DNA from: Torreya grandis
Taxonomy: Eukaryota; Streptophyta; Pinopsida; Cupressales; Taxaceae
Length of the DNA: 64,000 bases
Assembly: GCA_037957365.1 (NCBI GenBank)
Contig: JARHVA010000123.1
Location: 840,501-904,500, forward strand
Direction: 5' to 3'
The first letter of the stretch is position 1. Each line of letters starts with the position of its first letter. Below, in pieces: positions 37,164 to 48,872 of the stretch. Both the position numbers and the translations under genes were made by a program. Below the pieces are notes generated by a model, which had not been told where the DNA came from, made no database searches, and saw only the letters and a program-made list of their open reading frames with translations.

Positions 37164-37200
37164 ATATTTCATGTTGATGATATTGGATAAGTTTAGTTCT
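36890..37200 (+). pseudogene. Protease region of element C (first part)
   Basis: The 97-codon frame at 36897-37190 reads IIGKNLVHNFMI, then YVGASSSIMLKKIVSMIGIK. This is the gypsy aspartic-protease start, in which DSGAS is expected and the catalytic Asp-Ser is changed to Tyr-Val. The later segment IKIIGVIKGLNPTLQVCPSL is also family text. It then runs into an expanded (TA)n tract (37112-37158) that adds Tyr-Ile repeats, and resumes as FMLMILDKF-type text inside the palindrome. Confidence 0.7.
37112..37158. repeat. (TA)n microsatellite in the C protease frame
   Basis: An expanded TA tract lies directly left of the palindrome. The flanking protease frame suggests it grew from a short AT-rich coding stretch. 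Confidence 0.95.
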
Positions 37201-37351
37201 ATATGATCTTTTCATATGAACTCATCCTTAATATACACCTTAGATCCATATCTAGTCCTTAACAACATGTGTGACCAGTCAGAAGATAAGTATCCATCCA
37301 TTTTTTCAGTGAAGTATCTTGAAAGACAAATGGAAAAGAAGTTAGGTAGCT

Positions 37352-37419
<68 letters not shown>

Positions 37420-37611
37420 AGCTACCTAACTTCTTTTCCATTTGTCTTTCAAGATACTTCACTGAAAAAATGGATGGATACTTATCTTCTGACTGGTCAC
37501 ACATGTTGTTAAGGACTAGATATGGATCTAAGGTGTATATTAAGGATGAGTTCATATGAAAAGATCATATAGAACTAAACTTATCCAATATCATCAACAT
37601 GAAATATACAA
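37160..37611. repeat. Perfect 452-bp palindrome with an (AT)n centre
   Basis: 37160-37356 and 37415-37611 are exact reverse complements as far as I can read, joined by about 58 bp of AT repeat (centre 37385/37386). The outermost pairs are T37160/A37611, and position 37159 against 37612 does not pair. Each arm encodes the same protease-side text (NSSLIYTLDPYLVLNNMCDQ and EKYLERQMEKK-like text), which is why identical frames appear on both strands (37216-37419 and, on minus, 37352-37555). The left arm is in the element's own orientation. The right arm is the inverted duplicate, after which the element resumes (MHYLEYISLLHEPTTPLEE). Confidence 0.95.
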
Positions 37612-37820
37612 TGCACTATCTTGAATATATTTCACTCTTGCATGAGCCTACCACACCCTTAGAGGAGGTCCCAGATATATCACTAGACAACTAGGGTAGT
37701 GCACATTATGGATTTAATCCATATGGTTCTAGGGAGGAAACAAAATTGGGCAACTAGTACATCCTTGAACAAGGTTTTGCCTTATCAAACCTTATGAAAA
37801 CTCAAGAAGACCTTGAAGGC
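37612..37820 (+). pseudogene. Protease-RNase H linker of element C
   Basis: Text resumes in frame as MHYLEYISLLHEPTTPLEE, then a segment with YGFNPYGSREETKLGN and YILEQGFALSNLMKTQEDLE, leading into the RNase H-like domain. Two stops interrupt it. Confidence 0.6.
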
Positions 37821-38170
37821 ACATGGAAACTATTTTTTGATGGATCCATAAGTAGAAATGGTGTTGGTGTAGGTATTATAATGATCTCTCCTCAAAAGGA
37901 TAAATAATTTAATGCATATAGGATTTAATTAAGTTGTATCAATAATGTGGCTAAATATTAGGCACTAATCTAAGGCCTTAAATTAGCACAAAAAAGGATT
38001 AAAATATTGTATGTTTTTGGAGATATTGAGCTAGTTGTAAATTAGGTGATAACCCAAAATGTATTAAAAATATCCTATTGAAGGCTTATAAACATAGAGT
38101 TTAGGAATCTCATTCAAAGTTTTGATGTTTTCAACATATAAGTTTTGTCAAGGAAGTAAAATAGTGATGT
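37821..38170 (+). pseudogene. Extra RNase H-like domain of element C, upstream of RT
   Basis: WKLFFDGSISRNGVGVGIIM carries the first catalytic Asp and the Gly-rich turn of RNase H. NNVAKY and ALI follow (the expected catalytic Glu before ALI is lost to a stop), then VFGDIELVVN with the second Asp (GD.ELV). The last Asp block is not clear. A conventional gypsy RNase H also exists after the RT (39560-39980), so C encodes two. Tat-group elements are known to carry a second RNase H of archaeal type. In the elements I know best it follows the first, so the position ahead of RT is notable. Confidence 0.75.
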
Positions 38171-38719
38171 AGATAATAGTGCCACTACAAGCTCTCAATA
38201 CAACCTCCTTATTGATGTTGTGAGAAATTTAGGATAGTTTGTCAAGTTGATAGTTAGACCTACAGTGCCTGATAATGATGCTAACTATAAAGTGTTTGAG
38301 AGTGATGAACAAATCATCATTTTCTTACAAGAAGAGGCAGAGTTTTCTACCAAAAACCAATCAGGGTTGTAGGCATAGTATGAAGATCAAATAATTTAAT
38401 TAAAATGAAATAATCTTCCCAAAGGATTAGTCACCCTATAAAAATTCTTCAAATCCAATGACTAACTCAAAGGTGAGAAGAAGGATATGATAGTCAAGAA
38501 AGAAAATTATGAGCCAATGGTTATTTCCAATGTCAAACTCTTGAAGGCTAGAAAGGTATGCACTTAGCCTAAAAAGGAAGGGTTTGTTCACCTTTTATAA
38601 AATATGATGATATAATTTCATGGGGATACCAATCTCAAGGTTTTTAACCTAACCTTAGCCCAATATATAATTGAGGTATACCCTAATTTCAAGATAACTA
38701 GCCAAAAATAAAGGACTAT

Positions 38720-39500
38720 AAACCCTAATTTGGAACTGTTGATGAGGAAGGAGTCACCTAAGATCATAGAGGCCAATATCATCTTTCCAATCAAGAACTC
38801 CTATTGGGTATCCAACTTAGTCCCCATAAGAAATAAAAATGGAGAGATTAAGTTGTGCATGGACTTAAAACACCTACATAGATCATCTCTCAATGATCAC
38901 TATTTCCTTCCACCCTTGGAATAGATTCTCCAAATAGTAGCAAGGGCTAAAAGGTTTTCACTTCTTGATGGCTACTCGAGGTATAATCAAGTATTGGTGT
39001 AAGAGGTTGATCAGTTCAAAATAGATTTCATCACCAAATGGGGCACCTATGTATATAAAAATATGCCTTTCATACTAACCAATGGTGGTTCTCCCTTCCA
39101 AGAGCTATGGGCATGGCCTTTAGAGGCCTTATCAATGATATGATCCTAGTTCACTTTGGTGATATCACTATTTTATCCAAATGTGTAGTTGATCACTTGG
39201 GTCATTTGAAGCAGGTCTTCAACAAATGTAGAGAGTTTGAGGTATCTTTAAACCCAAACAAGTGTGTATTTTCTATCCATGAGGGTTAGTTATTGGGAAA
39301 CATTATTTTTAAGGATGGATTAACCATTTACCCAAAGAGAGTAGAATCCATCAGCTCCCTTTCTCTACCAAGCTACAAGAAAATCCACCAAAGATTTTTG
39401 CAAAATATAAACTTTGTGAGAAGGTTTATACCAAACTTTTCTTCACTGGTCAAGACACTTACCTATATGCTCAAGAAAAGTGCCATTTTTAGCTAGACAA
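38720..39500 (+). pseudogene. Reverse transcriptase of element C
   Basis: Starts in the 64-codon frame at 38730-38924 (SPKIIEANIIFPIKNSYWVS, NLVPIRNKNGEIKLCMDLKH) and continues with SLLDGYSRYNQ, TKWGTYVYKNMPF and GMAFRGLINDMILVHFGDIT. The last is the catalytic box, in which the expected second Asp of F.DD has become Gly/Asp by a single change. The thumb and connection text KCVFSIHEG and NFVRRFIPNFSSLVK follow. Three frames are needed, with several stops. The enzyme is dead. Confidence 0.85.
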
Positions 39501-39559
39501 GATAATGTAGGGATAAATTTGAATAAATTAAAAGAGAAATATTCTAACCCCCACACTTT

Positions 39560-39995
39560 TTAATCCATGTTATGAAAAATATTTACTCCTCTATGATTTT
39601 AGAGGAGATGAAAGTATCTCAGCAATATTAGTACAATAAAACAATGATAAAATAAAGTAGCTTATCACTTTCCTTAGTTATATGCTTAAATATTATGAGT
39701 TTATATATATCTTTGTAAAAAAAAAGTTTTGGATATCATTAGAGCATTGAATAAGTTTAGAAACATGCTCTCTAATAATAATATTTAGCAGATGATCTCA
39801 CATCTAGGTGTGAAAGATTTTATGTTAAGCAGAGATATCAATGAAAAAAGAGATTGTTGGATCACCAAAGTGATGGAGTATGGCATTGACATCAAGATCA
39901 TACATATCATAAGAGGAAAAGAACTATGTGAGAATTTAATATCTGATTTGAAATCTAAAATTAAAACAATCCTTATGTTTCAAGAAGAATAGCTA
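39560..39995 (+). pseudogene. RNase H of element C (gypsy type)
   Basis: After RT, text like YLLLYDFRGDESISAILVQ holds the expected first catalytic position (here within YDF.GD), then KYYEFIYIFVKKKVLDIIRA. The 66-codon frame at 39792-39992 (SHLGVKDFMLSRDINEKRDC, ITKVMEYGIDIKI) matches the end of this domain. Stops are present at about 39630 and 39790. Confidence 0.7.
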
Positions 39996-40139
39996 GCTAA
40001 TCAGGATCCTCCTAGTGGATGGACTTAGAGCATGAGGGCCTTTCCATAGTCAAGTGAGTATTTACAAGGGATTGACAAATCCAAAATAATAAATTTCAAG
40101 TTAAAATACATTCCTTATGTGCTTTTTGATAATTTTTTA

Positions 40140-41250
40140 TTTATAAAAGACATCAATTATTCCTCCTAAGATGTATAGAGTAGGATTAGACAGGGAAAAT
40201 CCTTCAAGAGTTCCATGATGGATTGTCGAGAAGAATTTACTCGCCTAAAACCACTCCTATCAAGATTATAGAGAATGGTTACTAATAGCCAATTTTATTC
40301 AAATATTCTCATATATGAGAAAGAATTTGCATAAAATGTGCCTTCTTTACATGCAATTAGAGGCTAACAACGCTTCCACTTCATCCAATTTAAGCTAACT
40401 AACCCTTCTCTCAGTGGGGTCTAGATTTCATTGGAATGATCAACCATCCTTCAAGTGTTGGACATAAGTGGGTTATAATAGCCACATAATATTTCACATT
40501 ATGGATAGAGGCAATCACCCTCAAATTATTAAATGAAACATCCATCTTGGATTTTTATGAGGGAATTATGACTAGATTTGGTGTTCCAGTCACCATCATC
40601 TCAGACATTGATATGGATTTTATTGGGATTATAATCAGTGAGTGGTTAGTAAGACATAACATCTATTTGATAACCTCATCAAATTATTAACCTCAAGGTA
40701 ATAGCTTAGCTGAGTCAACTAATAAAAACTTGATTTGCATCATCAAGTGAACCATGAAGGAGAATCAAAGGACTTGGCATGCAAAACTTAAAGTAGCCAT
40801 GTGGGCAGATAAAATAACACCCAAAAAGGTAATTGAAAACTCTTCCTTCATGTTATTTTATGGGAGGGAGGCCACATTTCTTATATCACTTGAGTTTCCC
40901 TCATTAGATCTCTCAAACCAACTAGAGATAATTGATAATGATCCTATGGTGGTGAGACTAGATGAACTAATGAGGCTAGAAGAGACTAGAGAATAAGTAA
41001 TATGCATACTCTGGAGCTTCAACAAACTCAAATAAAGATAACCTTTGATAATAAATCTATTTATAGGGGTTTTTAGGAAGGAAACTTAGTGCTCAAGTGG
41101 GATATGGATAGATAAAAATATGAGAAACACATAAATTTTGATGCCATATGGATTTTTTCTTATGTCATCACAGGTTTCAAGCAAGCCAATGCTTTTCAAA
41201 TCTCAAGACTAAATGGAGAAGAGTTATTGATCCCAGTTAATGGATCCATT
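40140..41250 (+). pseudogene. Integrase of element C
   Basis: The zinc-binding region near 40320-40345 retains paired cysteines (CIKC) in a broken frame. The core follows: SVGHKWVIIATQYFTLWIEA, ITRFGVPVTIISDID-like text around 40580 (with the catalytic ISD.), and an S/G-rich, LAEST motif near 40700 for the Glu. The 80-codon open frame at 40754-40996 (KENQRTWHAKLKVAMWADKI, SSFMLFYGREATFLISLEFP) is characteristic of Tat-group integrases. The tail around 41150-41250 keeps a GPF.I-like end. It would insert the element's cDNA. Stops make it inactive. Confidence 0.85.
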
Positions 41251-41564
41251 ATAAACACTACTTTTTAAGTGTTTTTTAATTTTGTATATATCAGTTTAGA
41301 TGCATTTTATTTCCTCTAAGTGTTGTAGCACAATATTTTAGTCTTTTACTTCCCTAAGTACTCATATACATTTATTCTTGTTCCTTGCTTTCTCTTTTAT
41401 TGAATGTGAATCTCAGTTCAAGTTATTCAGTATTGGTCCAATCAAGTTATAGTTGGGTTACATTTATATATTAATAAGTTCAATGACTCAATACCCCAGT
41501 GGATGCATAAGGCTATTGGTCTAGACCACTAAATAAGAAAACAACCCATAGAGGTTGCCAATAA

Positions 41565-43244
41565 TGTTGATCATATTTGGTCACCATGGACAAGTAGCTT
41601 TTAATTCTTAGTTCAAAGTTTTAGGTGTAGGGATGTAGGGAAAGTATTTCAAATTTCAATTAGAATTCATAAAAAATGGTTGTATTTTGACTTAACTTAT
41701 TCTCAAAATAAGTTGGTCTTCACATCTTTGGCAAAGGAATGATCAGATTTTGTTTAGAAGCCTTCATATTTTTTACCCTTAAGACTTTATGTGATACACA
41801 ATTTAGATCTTTTTTCAATAAAAGGTTTTGAAGGCTTAGGTATTTGGAAAAATTATTCTAATGAAGAATCAGGACTTCACAAAAAAAATTCAAAAAAATT
41901 GATATATAAGTGAAAACTCTCATTTCAAACAAAATATTCTAAAATATTCATAATAATTAAAAAAGTATTTTAGTCTTAGATAAAATTTCATGAAGCAAAG
42001 GGCCCAAAAAAAAATATTGAAGGCTTCACAAGAATGTTTAAGGAGTAGGTCTTTAGGAAAATGTTCAAAAAATATGTTTAGAGGAGGCTCAAATTAATGT
42101 TGAAGGAGTAGGTCTTTGGGAAAAATGTTCAAAAAAGATGTTTAGAGGAGGTTCAAACAAAAAGGATTAAGACAAAATTATGAAATAAGTTCCAAATATG
42201 GAAATTATGAACAAAAACACTGAGGATCAAGTTATGAAGGAAATATTCCAAAGAGACATTCATGAGAATTAGATAAGTCTTTTCTCTTCAAAAATAAGGC
42301 TGTAAAGACCAGTCATAACTTTTGTTTTAAACATGTAAGTTTCGAAGGCTGAGCCCTGAGTAAGATACACTAATACAGATGTCCTGAAAGACTACCACTT
42401 TCAAAAAAGGGATGTCAGTAGAGGTTGACGGGCATATGCTTATCATAAGGGTTTCACAAATAAATAACTAGGTCATTTTTATACAAGAAATGCCACCTAC
42501 CTAAAGATAACTAATAATCATCAAAAGTCATGTAATGCTTTAAAGCAAGTATATGGTGGGAATTGAACTACCCAAGGCAAAGATTGAGGAGTATAGTTGA
42601 GCTGAAGTAAGGTACATTAAAGGTAAAAATGGTGAAATTAATAAAAATCTTCTAAGGTAAGCAATCCCAAGAAATATCTAGTTACATCCCTATGCACAAA
42701 GTGTCCAAAATTATATATAGTAGTTAAATGATTAAATATTGGTTATTACACAACCAATGAGAGAATGAAAGTAAGATGAAAATTATAGGATCGAGGAAAT
42801 CACCACCATACCTTAAGGACACAATTAGGACCTCCAATTAATTTGATCTATCCATATGTAATTGTAGAGAGATTATGTTTCTCAATTTTATATGTTCATC
42901 TAATTCCTTTAGCTGTATTATCTATTTTAATTAATGACCTATAGGCTTCCCATTGCTTATAAAAGCACAAGTATTGCATTTTAAAATGGTCCACATTTAT
43001 AGGCACAATAATGCTACCAAAATTTGCCTCCACAATCTCTTTACCACTTGAAACTTGGAATTTAATGAGAATTGAGTTCACCTCCCTTCATTCTTTTACA
43101 TTATCTGTGTGTTTTATGTTTGTTTATCTTTGTCTATGGATGACTTTTATACCTTTCATTTTTTTCCATTCCCAACACATCTATGCAAAGTTTGAATACC
43201 TTTTGTAGGTTGTATGTTTTGTGCACATATGTATATATAAAAAT
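41565..43244 (+). repeat. 3' LTR of element C, segment 1
   Basis: Starts TGTTGATCAT and matches 29242-30866 in order: GTCACCATGGAC, TCACAAGAATG-type repeats and CCATTCCCAACACATCTATG. It breaks at 43244, where element D begins, and resumes at 57778. Confidence 0.85.
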
Positions 43245-43692
43245 TGTATACACACAATATTTTAAAAATTTATCAATTACTGATACTTTATCTTTTGTAG
43301 TAACTCATCGAGTCTCAATCTCTCTAAGTGCATGCCTTAAAGTGTGCAGCAGGAAAGTGGTGGGTATACCATTGGTTCTTCATAATATCTTTGTCCCCTA
43401 TATCACCACTTTCTATTTACACAACCATATTGTATACAATTCCCTAAGCTTTGACACCTCTCTACACACTCCTTCAAGTAATTCACCACCTTACTTAGCC
43501 CCTTCCTAAGCCTAAAACCCTCTTTGAAACTTAACATACACTGTCGGTCTAGGTCAAATATGAATTCAAATTAATATTTGCACATTATGGGTTTAGGTTG
43601 GCCTAGGTCAACCTAGACCAGGACCTAACTTTTTTTATCAACTGACAATACATAATTAAATTTGTCTAACCCTATCAAATAGAATTTTGAAA

Positions 43693-43724
43693 GGGTTTAG
43701 GGTTAGATCCAAATATATATACAC
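43693..43724 (+). promoter_or_regulatory. Telomere-like motif plus TATA box in the D LTR
   Basis: GGGTTTAGGGTTAGATCC is followed six bases later by TATATATACAC. The pair is present in the B LTR, and in decayed form in the D 3' LTR (57038-57065) and D' LTR (58471-58495). The arrangement suggests a core promoter with a telobox-like element immediately upstream. Confidence 0.55.
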
Positions 43725-43992
43725 ATCCATTTCCATCATTTATTAGGAAGATAAGAAGAATAATATTATATTGTGAATATGCTTATCTATAATTTTAATT
43801 TAGGATCATTGCTTAAGGTTTCAATACTTTATTTGGAGATATAGATCTTGTCTTATGGATAAGTCTTTTGGATGCATAGAGAAGTTGTGTATCCTAGAGA
43901 TGACTTATCCTTGTCATCCTTAAAAACAACAAAAACCTATTATAAATCACCTTGTTCAAGGGAGATATTGAGGCTTAATGAGTTCATCTTCA

Positions 43993-44004
43993 AAGGTAAG
44001 TATT
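43993..44004 (+). promoter_or_regulatory. Splice-donor-like site in the D LTR
   Basis: AAAGGTAAGTAT matches the plant donor consensus AG|GTAAGT. The equivalent sites are TCAAAGGTAAGTATT at 57331, CAAGGTATGTAT at 58731 and CAAAAGTATGTATT in B, so the donor character survives in all four LTR copies. It lies about 280 bp after the TATA box, within the transcribed part of the LTR. Confidence 0.5.
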
Positions 44005-44435
44005 CCTCACTTTGTTCTCCTTTTTTAGAGTTTATATATTAGCATTTGTACTTATATCCCATGCATTAGGAATTCATATACATTTACTTGAGTATAGATC
44101 TTCTATGCATGTTTAATTTTTATGTTTATTACCCCCACTTTGACCCACAAGATTTGGTGAGCACTATGTTAGATTTTAATCTACATTGAATTTACTTTGT
44201 GAATATAAAAACATAGGACCTAGCTAGGGTTATTGCATGGTTTTTATTGATTAGAGGCTTTGGAACCTTCTCTAATGATGTTATTGCTATAAGAGATTTA
44301 TTGGTTAGGTCTAGCTAATCCATCTTGGTCATGACCTCAAATATGTAATGTATCAACAAATGAAAGTGTAAGTAGAATTTATCTTCTTTGAGCTAGGATT
44401 GATTAATAGGTTAGCTATATTTTCCTTTATATGCA

Positions 44436-46285
44436 TTTTGGTGAACCTGCCATGAATCAAACCCTTGTAGGTTTTCTTTCACATATTTATCTTATCATCA
44501 TATTATATATTATATTTTTTTAGTACTTAATCAAACTTATCAGTATTGTTATAATATTTAGTGTGTAGGATGAACACATAGTTGCCCCAAAATGACATTA
44601 TTTTATATGTTTAGGTATTCTCCAAGTATAAGTGACTGGATCGATCAGCTCAACACAATCTTCTTCTTTAGTTAAAAGATTACATACATAGTTGAGCTAG
44701 TCAACTCTATTTAAAATTATTATTTTTCAACATATAGGTTTTCACACATAGTGGAGCTAGTTGACTCTATTCATAGATTCATTTTTAGCACATAGGTTTA
44801 CCAACTACGTCAACCATGTTGATTCTATTTGTAGAATATTTAAATCAACACTTGAGCATCAAAACATAAAATTTTCAAACTAAGCATCTTCCAAACCACC
44901 AAGATTCATTATTAACTTCTTTATCATTACATATTTTTATTTATAGTACTATTTTTCATAATTTTGTAGTATATGAAACTGCATCCTTATAACAAATTAG
45001 GTCGACTAGGTCGATATAGTTCTATAGCCTGTCTTCTCTCTAGAAGACATAGTTGACCTATTCGACTATGTTCTTCTGAATCTTACTTATGCTTACTAGT
45101 AGTGACCATATAAAAATTATTATATATTTTTTGCATATAATGTAGCCTAAACCAACTATGTGATCTTCACAGTCAAAAGAATTAACATATTTTATTAGTA
45201 ATTAGTTTACTTTTCATTTCAGTTTCTTTCATGATTAGAGTAAAAACATAGATTAATTAGGTGTTTTTTTAATTCACTAATTTATTCACACTATTTTTAT
45301 CTTTTACACACACTTCCAAATCACTTTACTCAAAAAAGCATTAAACATTTTTCTTTTGAAGGTCTACCTACTTGGATTTCATCACCAAGGGTGAAGTCGA
45401 CTTGGTTTTTCACCCAAGTATAGACATGTGGTTCATAGTATATATTGGAAAAGAACCCAACACCCTTATCACTACAAGATTATGAAGTGAAGGGGTAGGC
45501 CCCAATACCAATCTAGTACCATTGCCAATACAAATCCCTTTAAGCTTAAACTACTTGAAAGTATCCATAAATTACTTTCTAGTTCCTTCTTATAACAAAC
45601 TCCCCATCACATTAATTTCAAAATTTATTATAAATTAACAACATTTAGGAATGAAAAATTAATTATAATTTACTCTCAAATTGCTACTTGCTCTTTGATC
45701 ATTGTATTTTGTATTTTAAAACTTGCATTATCCAGTGTTAGTGCAAGGTTTGTGTTGTGTGTTTCAATTGGATAAATCACATTGATCCAATTACTTGTGT
45801 GTTTCATTTCATGTGCTTAGATATTATCTTTAAAATGTGTTATATTTTTATAATAATATCCTCTCTATTGACATAATCTATTATAGACTATTCATCTTGT
45901 CTACATTCTATACATAGTCACCATGTCCAACTATGTATCTTTGTCAACCTATTTATTTTCTCCCTTTGGAATACATAATCAACCTGAATGAATATGTATA
46001 TTTTTCATCCTATTATATTTCTTATCTTGTAGTACATAGTATATATATCTATGTGTCTTCTTTTTATCGAGTTATATTTCCTATCTAGTATGACATAGTT
46101 GACCTATACGGCTATGTCCCTTTGTTGCATGTTTGATTTCTTGTGTTATAGAACACTATCAGTTAGTTTGATTCTATATCCTATCAACTATTTCTTATTT
46201 ATATCAGCTTTATAGACTTTTTTATTCATCATGAATTTTGTATTTGATGATAATATATAGTTAAATCAAACACACATGATGATTC
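44436..46285 (+). other. Leader of element D, GTCGAC/GTTGAC-rich
   Basis: Noncoding. Short palindrome-like units such as TAGTTGAGCTAGTCAACTCT (44692), TCAACCATGTTGA (44811), TTAGGTCGACTAGGTCGATA (44998), and AGTTGACCTATTCGACTATG (45051 and, diverged, 46088) recur, as in the leader of element B. It would be an intron if the LTR donor is used with an acceptor before gag. Confidence 0.65.
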
Positions 46286-46289
46286 TTAC

Positions 46290-48150
46290 CCATCCTAATA
46301 GGTTTCCCAAGACATAGCTTGTGGCTCCCACCTTATATGAAAGAAATGATCATGTTACCACTCGCACTACCAATTATGAGACTCCTTCCCATTCATCCTC
46401 AATTCATAATCCTTCTCCTTAGAAGATGATCATGATTTAGAATACACAAATAAAATGATCTTCTTCATTAAAAAATTTCCTCAACATCAAGAAAAGGAAC
46501 CTTCAACCATTTATAATTTTATGATAGGTCCTTAATTATAAGAACCTCTTTCAACTTTCCCTATATTTCATCATGGATTTTGGGGAATTAATTTCTTTGC
46601 TTATTGACCTTTTCCTTCTATTTTTCTCCTTCACACACCATGACATATTATTCTATGACTTCTTCAATCTCCATGCTAAGTATCTATAATAACATGGTAG
46701 GTTCAACTTATAGTGGTATTTTTAAAAATACCCTTCTCCTTAATCAATCCACTAGTGCATATTTTACTAAAAATGATAATCAATACACTACTGTGTATTT
46801 TACTATCAATGCTAGTCATGCTACTAGTGCTTCTTTTTCTACCAATATTAATCGTGATACTAGTGCTTTTTTTCTACCAGTTCTTCTCATGCCACTAGTG
46901 TGGCACATGATACTACTCATAATGCAACGAAATCCATTAATACTAATACCAATTCATCACATATTTATCCCACTAGTCAAAATATCACCCAAACTCATCA
47001 AATCTTATTACAAACACTCAATCAAATGCATAGTTTTCAAATCAATAATTCCAATCAAGTGATGTAGATGCAAAACCATCTCATCAACCTTCAAATCCAA
47101 CCACAATAGGTTTTATGGGGAGTGTAAAATATGATTTCCCCCCCAACCCCCCTTAGGTATTCTCATGGTAACCTTATTCCTCAACTACCTCTCATTAATA
47201 AAATAATCAAACATGTATATAATGAACCTCTTGTATCTCAAATTTGTAATATCAACATAGGAGCTATCACACCTACCATCACCTATAATGGGTCCACCAA
47301 TTGTACATCACACATAAATACATTTAGTAACCTCTATAAATATTGGGTCAAAATTAATACCTTTGATGCTACCAAACTATTAGCTAAAACACTCTCCAGA
47401 GATGCTTTAGATTGGTACAACCAACTAAAAACCCATTTTATCACTAGCTTTTAAGACTTTGTTAACTCACTATTCCAAGAATTTCAAACTAATGATCTTC
47501 CTGAGAATAGTTTAGATAACTTTATAAATTACAAACAATTTGAAACTAAAATGGCACAATCCTTCATCAAATGATGGAAGAACTTGTATAAAAAATGTGA
47601 TTATAATATGGTGGCTAACAACCTCTTCCACCTATTCACTAATTCTCTCTACCCCAAATTTCAATATTGAGTTAGGACTCTTTCTCCATGAACTTTTGAA
47701 GAAGCCCTTGACCAAGTTGACCAATAACACTTTGTCATGCACCAATTTGAACCATCTCAACCTTCAAGTAAAAATAAGAACCATCATGTAACTAATGATG
47801 ATGTTACCAACACTTATGACATTATTCACAACATTAAATTAATTACTCCAAACAACATTATGGAACATGCTCCCCCTTCAAACAACACTCCTACTCTTAC
47901 ATAGTATCAAATAAACAACACAAATGTCCACAGACCATTATGCTTAGTTGAGCTTCAAAATCATCTTCCAAGGCCTCTACCATGAAATATTGATGCCACT
48001 CATCCAATGAAATTATGGTATGATCTAAAAAAAAAATTGGGTTTCATGCAAGTTGGGGAAATTCCCACGAGACTTGTAGATAATTACATAATCTAGCTAT
48101 GGAGTTTCTTATTGGCCCAAACTTTGATCATTACTCACTCATTTTCAAAA
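46290..48150 (+). pseudogene. gag: gag of element D
   Basis: A Ser/Thr-rich N-terminal segment (152-codon frame at 46604-47062) is equivalent to the frame at 14014-13562 in element B. The gag core follows in the 107-codon frame at 47131-47454: ITPTITYNGSTNCTSHINTF, TLSRDALDWYNQLKTHFITS. It then continues past a stop with FVNSLFQEFQTNDLPENSLD and NLYKKCDYNMVANNLFHLFT to about 47800. A further block near 48010-48110 (KLWYDL, LGFMQVGEIPTRLVDNYI) matches the end of the B gag. By resemblance it is a Ty3/gypsy gag of Tat type. Frameshifts and stops make it inactive. Confidence 0.8.
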
Positions 48151-48341
48151 TATAATAGGCATATGACATATATTTTTAAGCCCATGAAATGTAAAACAAA
48201 AATCAAGCTTTAAATCAACCTAATTCTCATATTTCTATATACAAATATCCTTTTCCCAACTATCAAGATAACACTAAAATAACTACTACTTATATAAATA
48301 ATGTTGAAAGTATTATATGCCTCACTCCTAATGAATAAAAT

Positions 48342-48872
48342 GTGGTAAATATGACTAACATACAAAGAGTAGTTGTTTTTATTGATACTAATCGAATACC
48401 CACACATCAAACTTCTCAAACATTCTGCATTATTCAAGATACCTACCCATCTCATCTAATGGAGTTGTGGCAAGAGGACCTTATAAACTTCCAAGAACCA
48501 CTCTCAATAAATAAATATGATTATACCTATCACACTATCTCTATTATTCCTCCAACATCTACACACCTATATAATATTCCCCAACCTTCTAAAATTATTT
48601 CTTCAATCCATCCACAAGAAATAAATCAACCAAGGATCCCACCACCTATATTCAATCAACCTATTTGTCTCCAACCCAAACCAAATACACCTTACATACA
48701 CAATTTAAATTTCACTTCTAACCCTCCTTCACAAGAGATCTTAAAAAATTATGCACCTATATCTATCAATCCCCCCATGGGTTATGGTGAATGGGACCCC
48801 ATTATGGAACTTTATCATCTCCCATATCAAATACCTTTCCTTGAATTAATGAAAAATTACCTCCATCATTGA
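48342..48872 (+). pseudogene. Pro-rich spacer frame between gag and protease (176 codons open)
   Basis: The longest open frame in the window. It is rich in Pro, Ile, Asn and Thr (HPQEINQPRIPPPIFNQPIC, ISINPPMGYGEWDPIMELYH) and has no catalytic motif. It stands where a flexible linker between gag and protease would be, and it could be part of one gag-protease polyprotein joined by frameshifts. The open run may be chance survival, because neighbouring domains are broken. An ATG start is likely not biological. Confidence 0.5.

Larger units (their letters stand above)
43245..44435 (+). repeat. 5' LTR of element D
   Basis: Begins TGTATACACACAATATTTT and ends CCTTTATATGCA. It holds a telomere-like motif and TATA box (43693-43724) and a splice-donor-like AAAGGTAAGTATT (43993-44004). 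The text after it, TTTTGGTGAACCTGCC, could be the PBS (a TGG start three bases in), but I could not name the tRNA. Confidence 0.9.

Noticed and set aside
37216..37555. Two identical 67-codon reading frames on opposite strands
   Set aside because: They are the same protease-side segment read from both arms of the palindrome, ending in TA-repeat codons; not separate genes.
37160..37611. Palindrome as a MITE or a foldback DNA transposon
   Set aside because: The arms encode the host element's own protease text, and no target duplication was found; a local inverted duplication explains it.
28985..43475. D-family text on both sides of C's LTRs read as one simple target site
   Set aside because: The right-hand text (from 43245) restarts at the LTR beginning and is a separate element D inside C's 3' LTR; the true right flank of C is at 58232.
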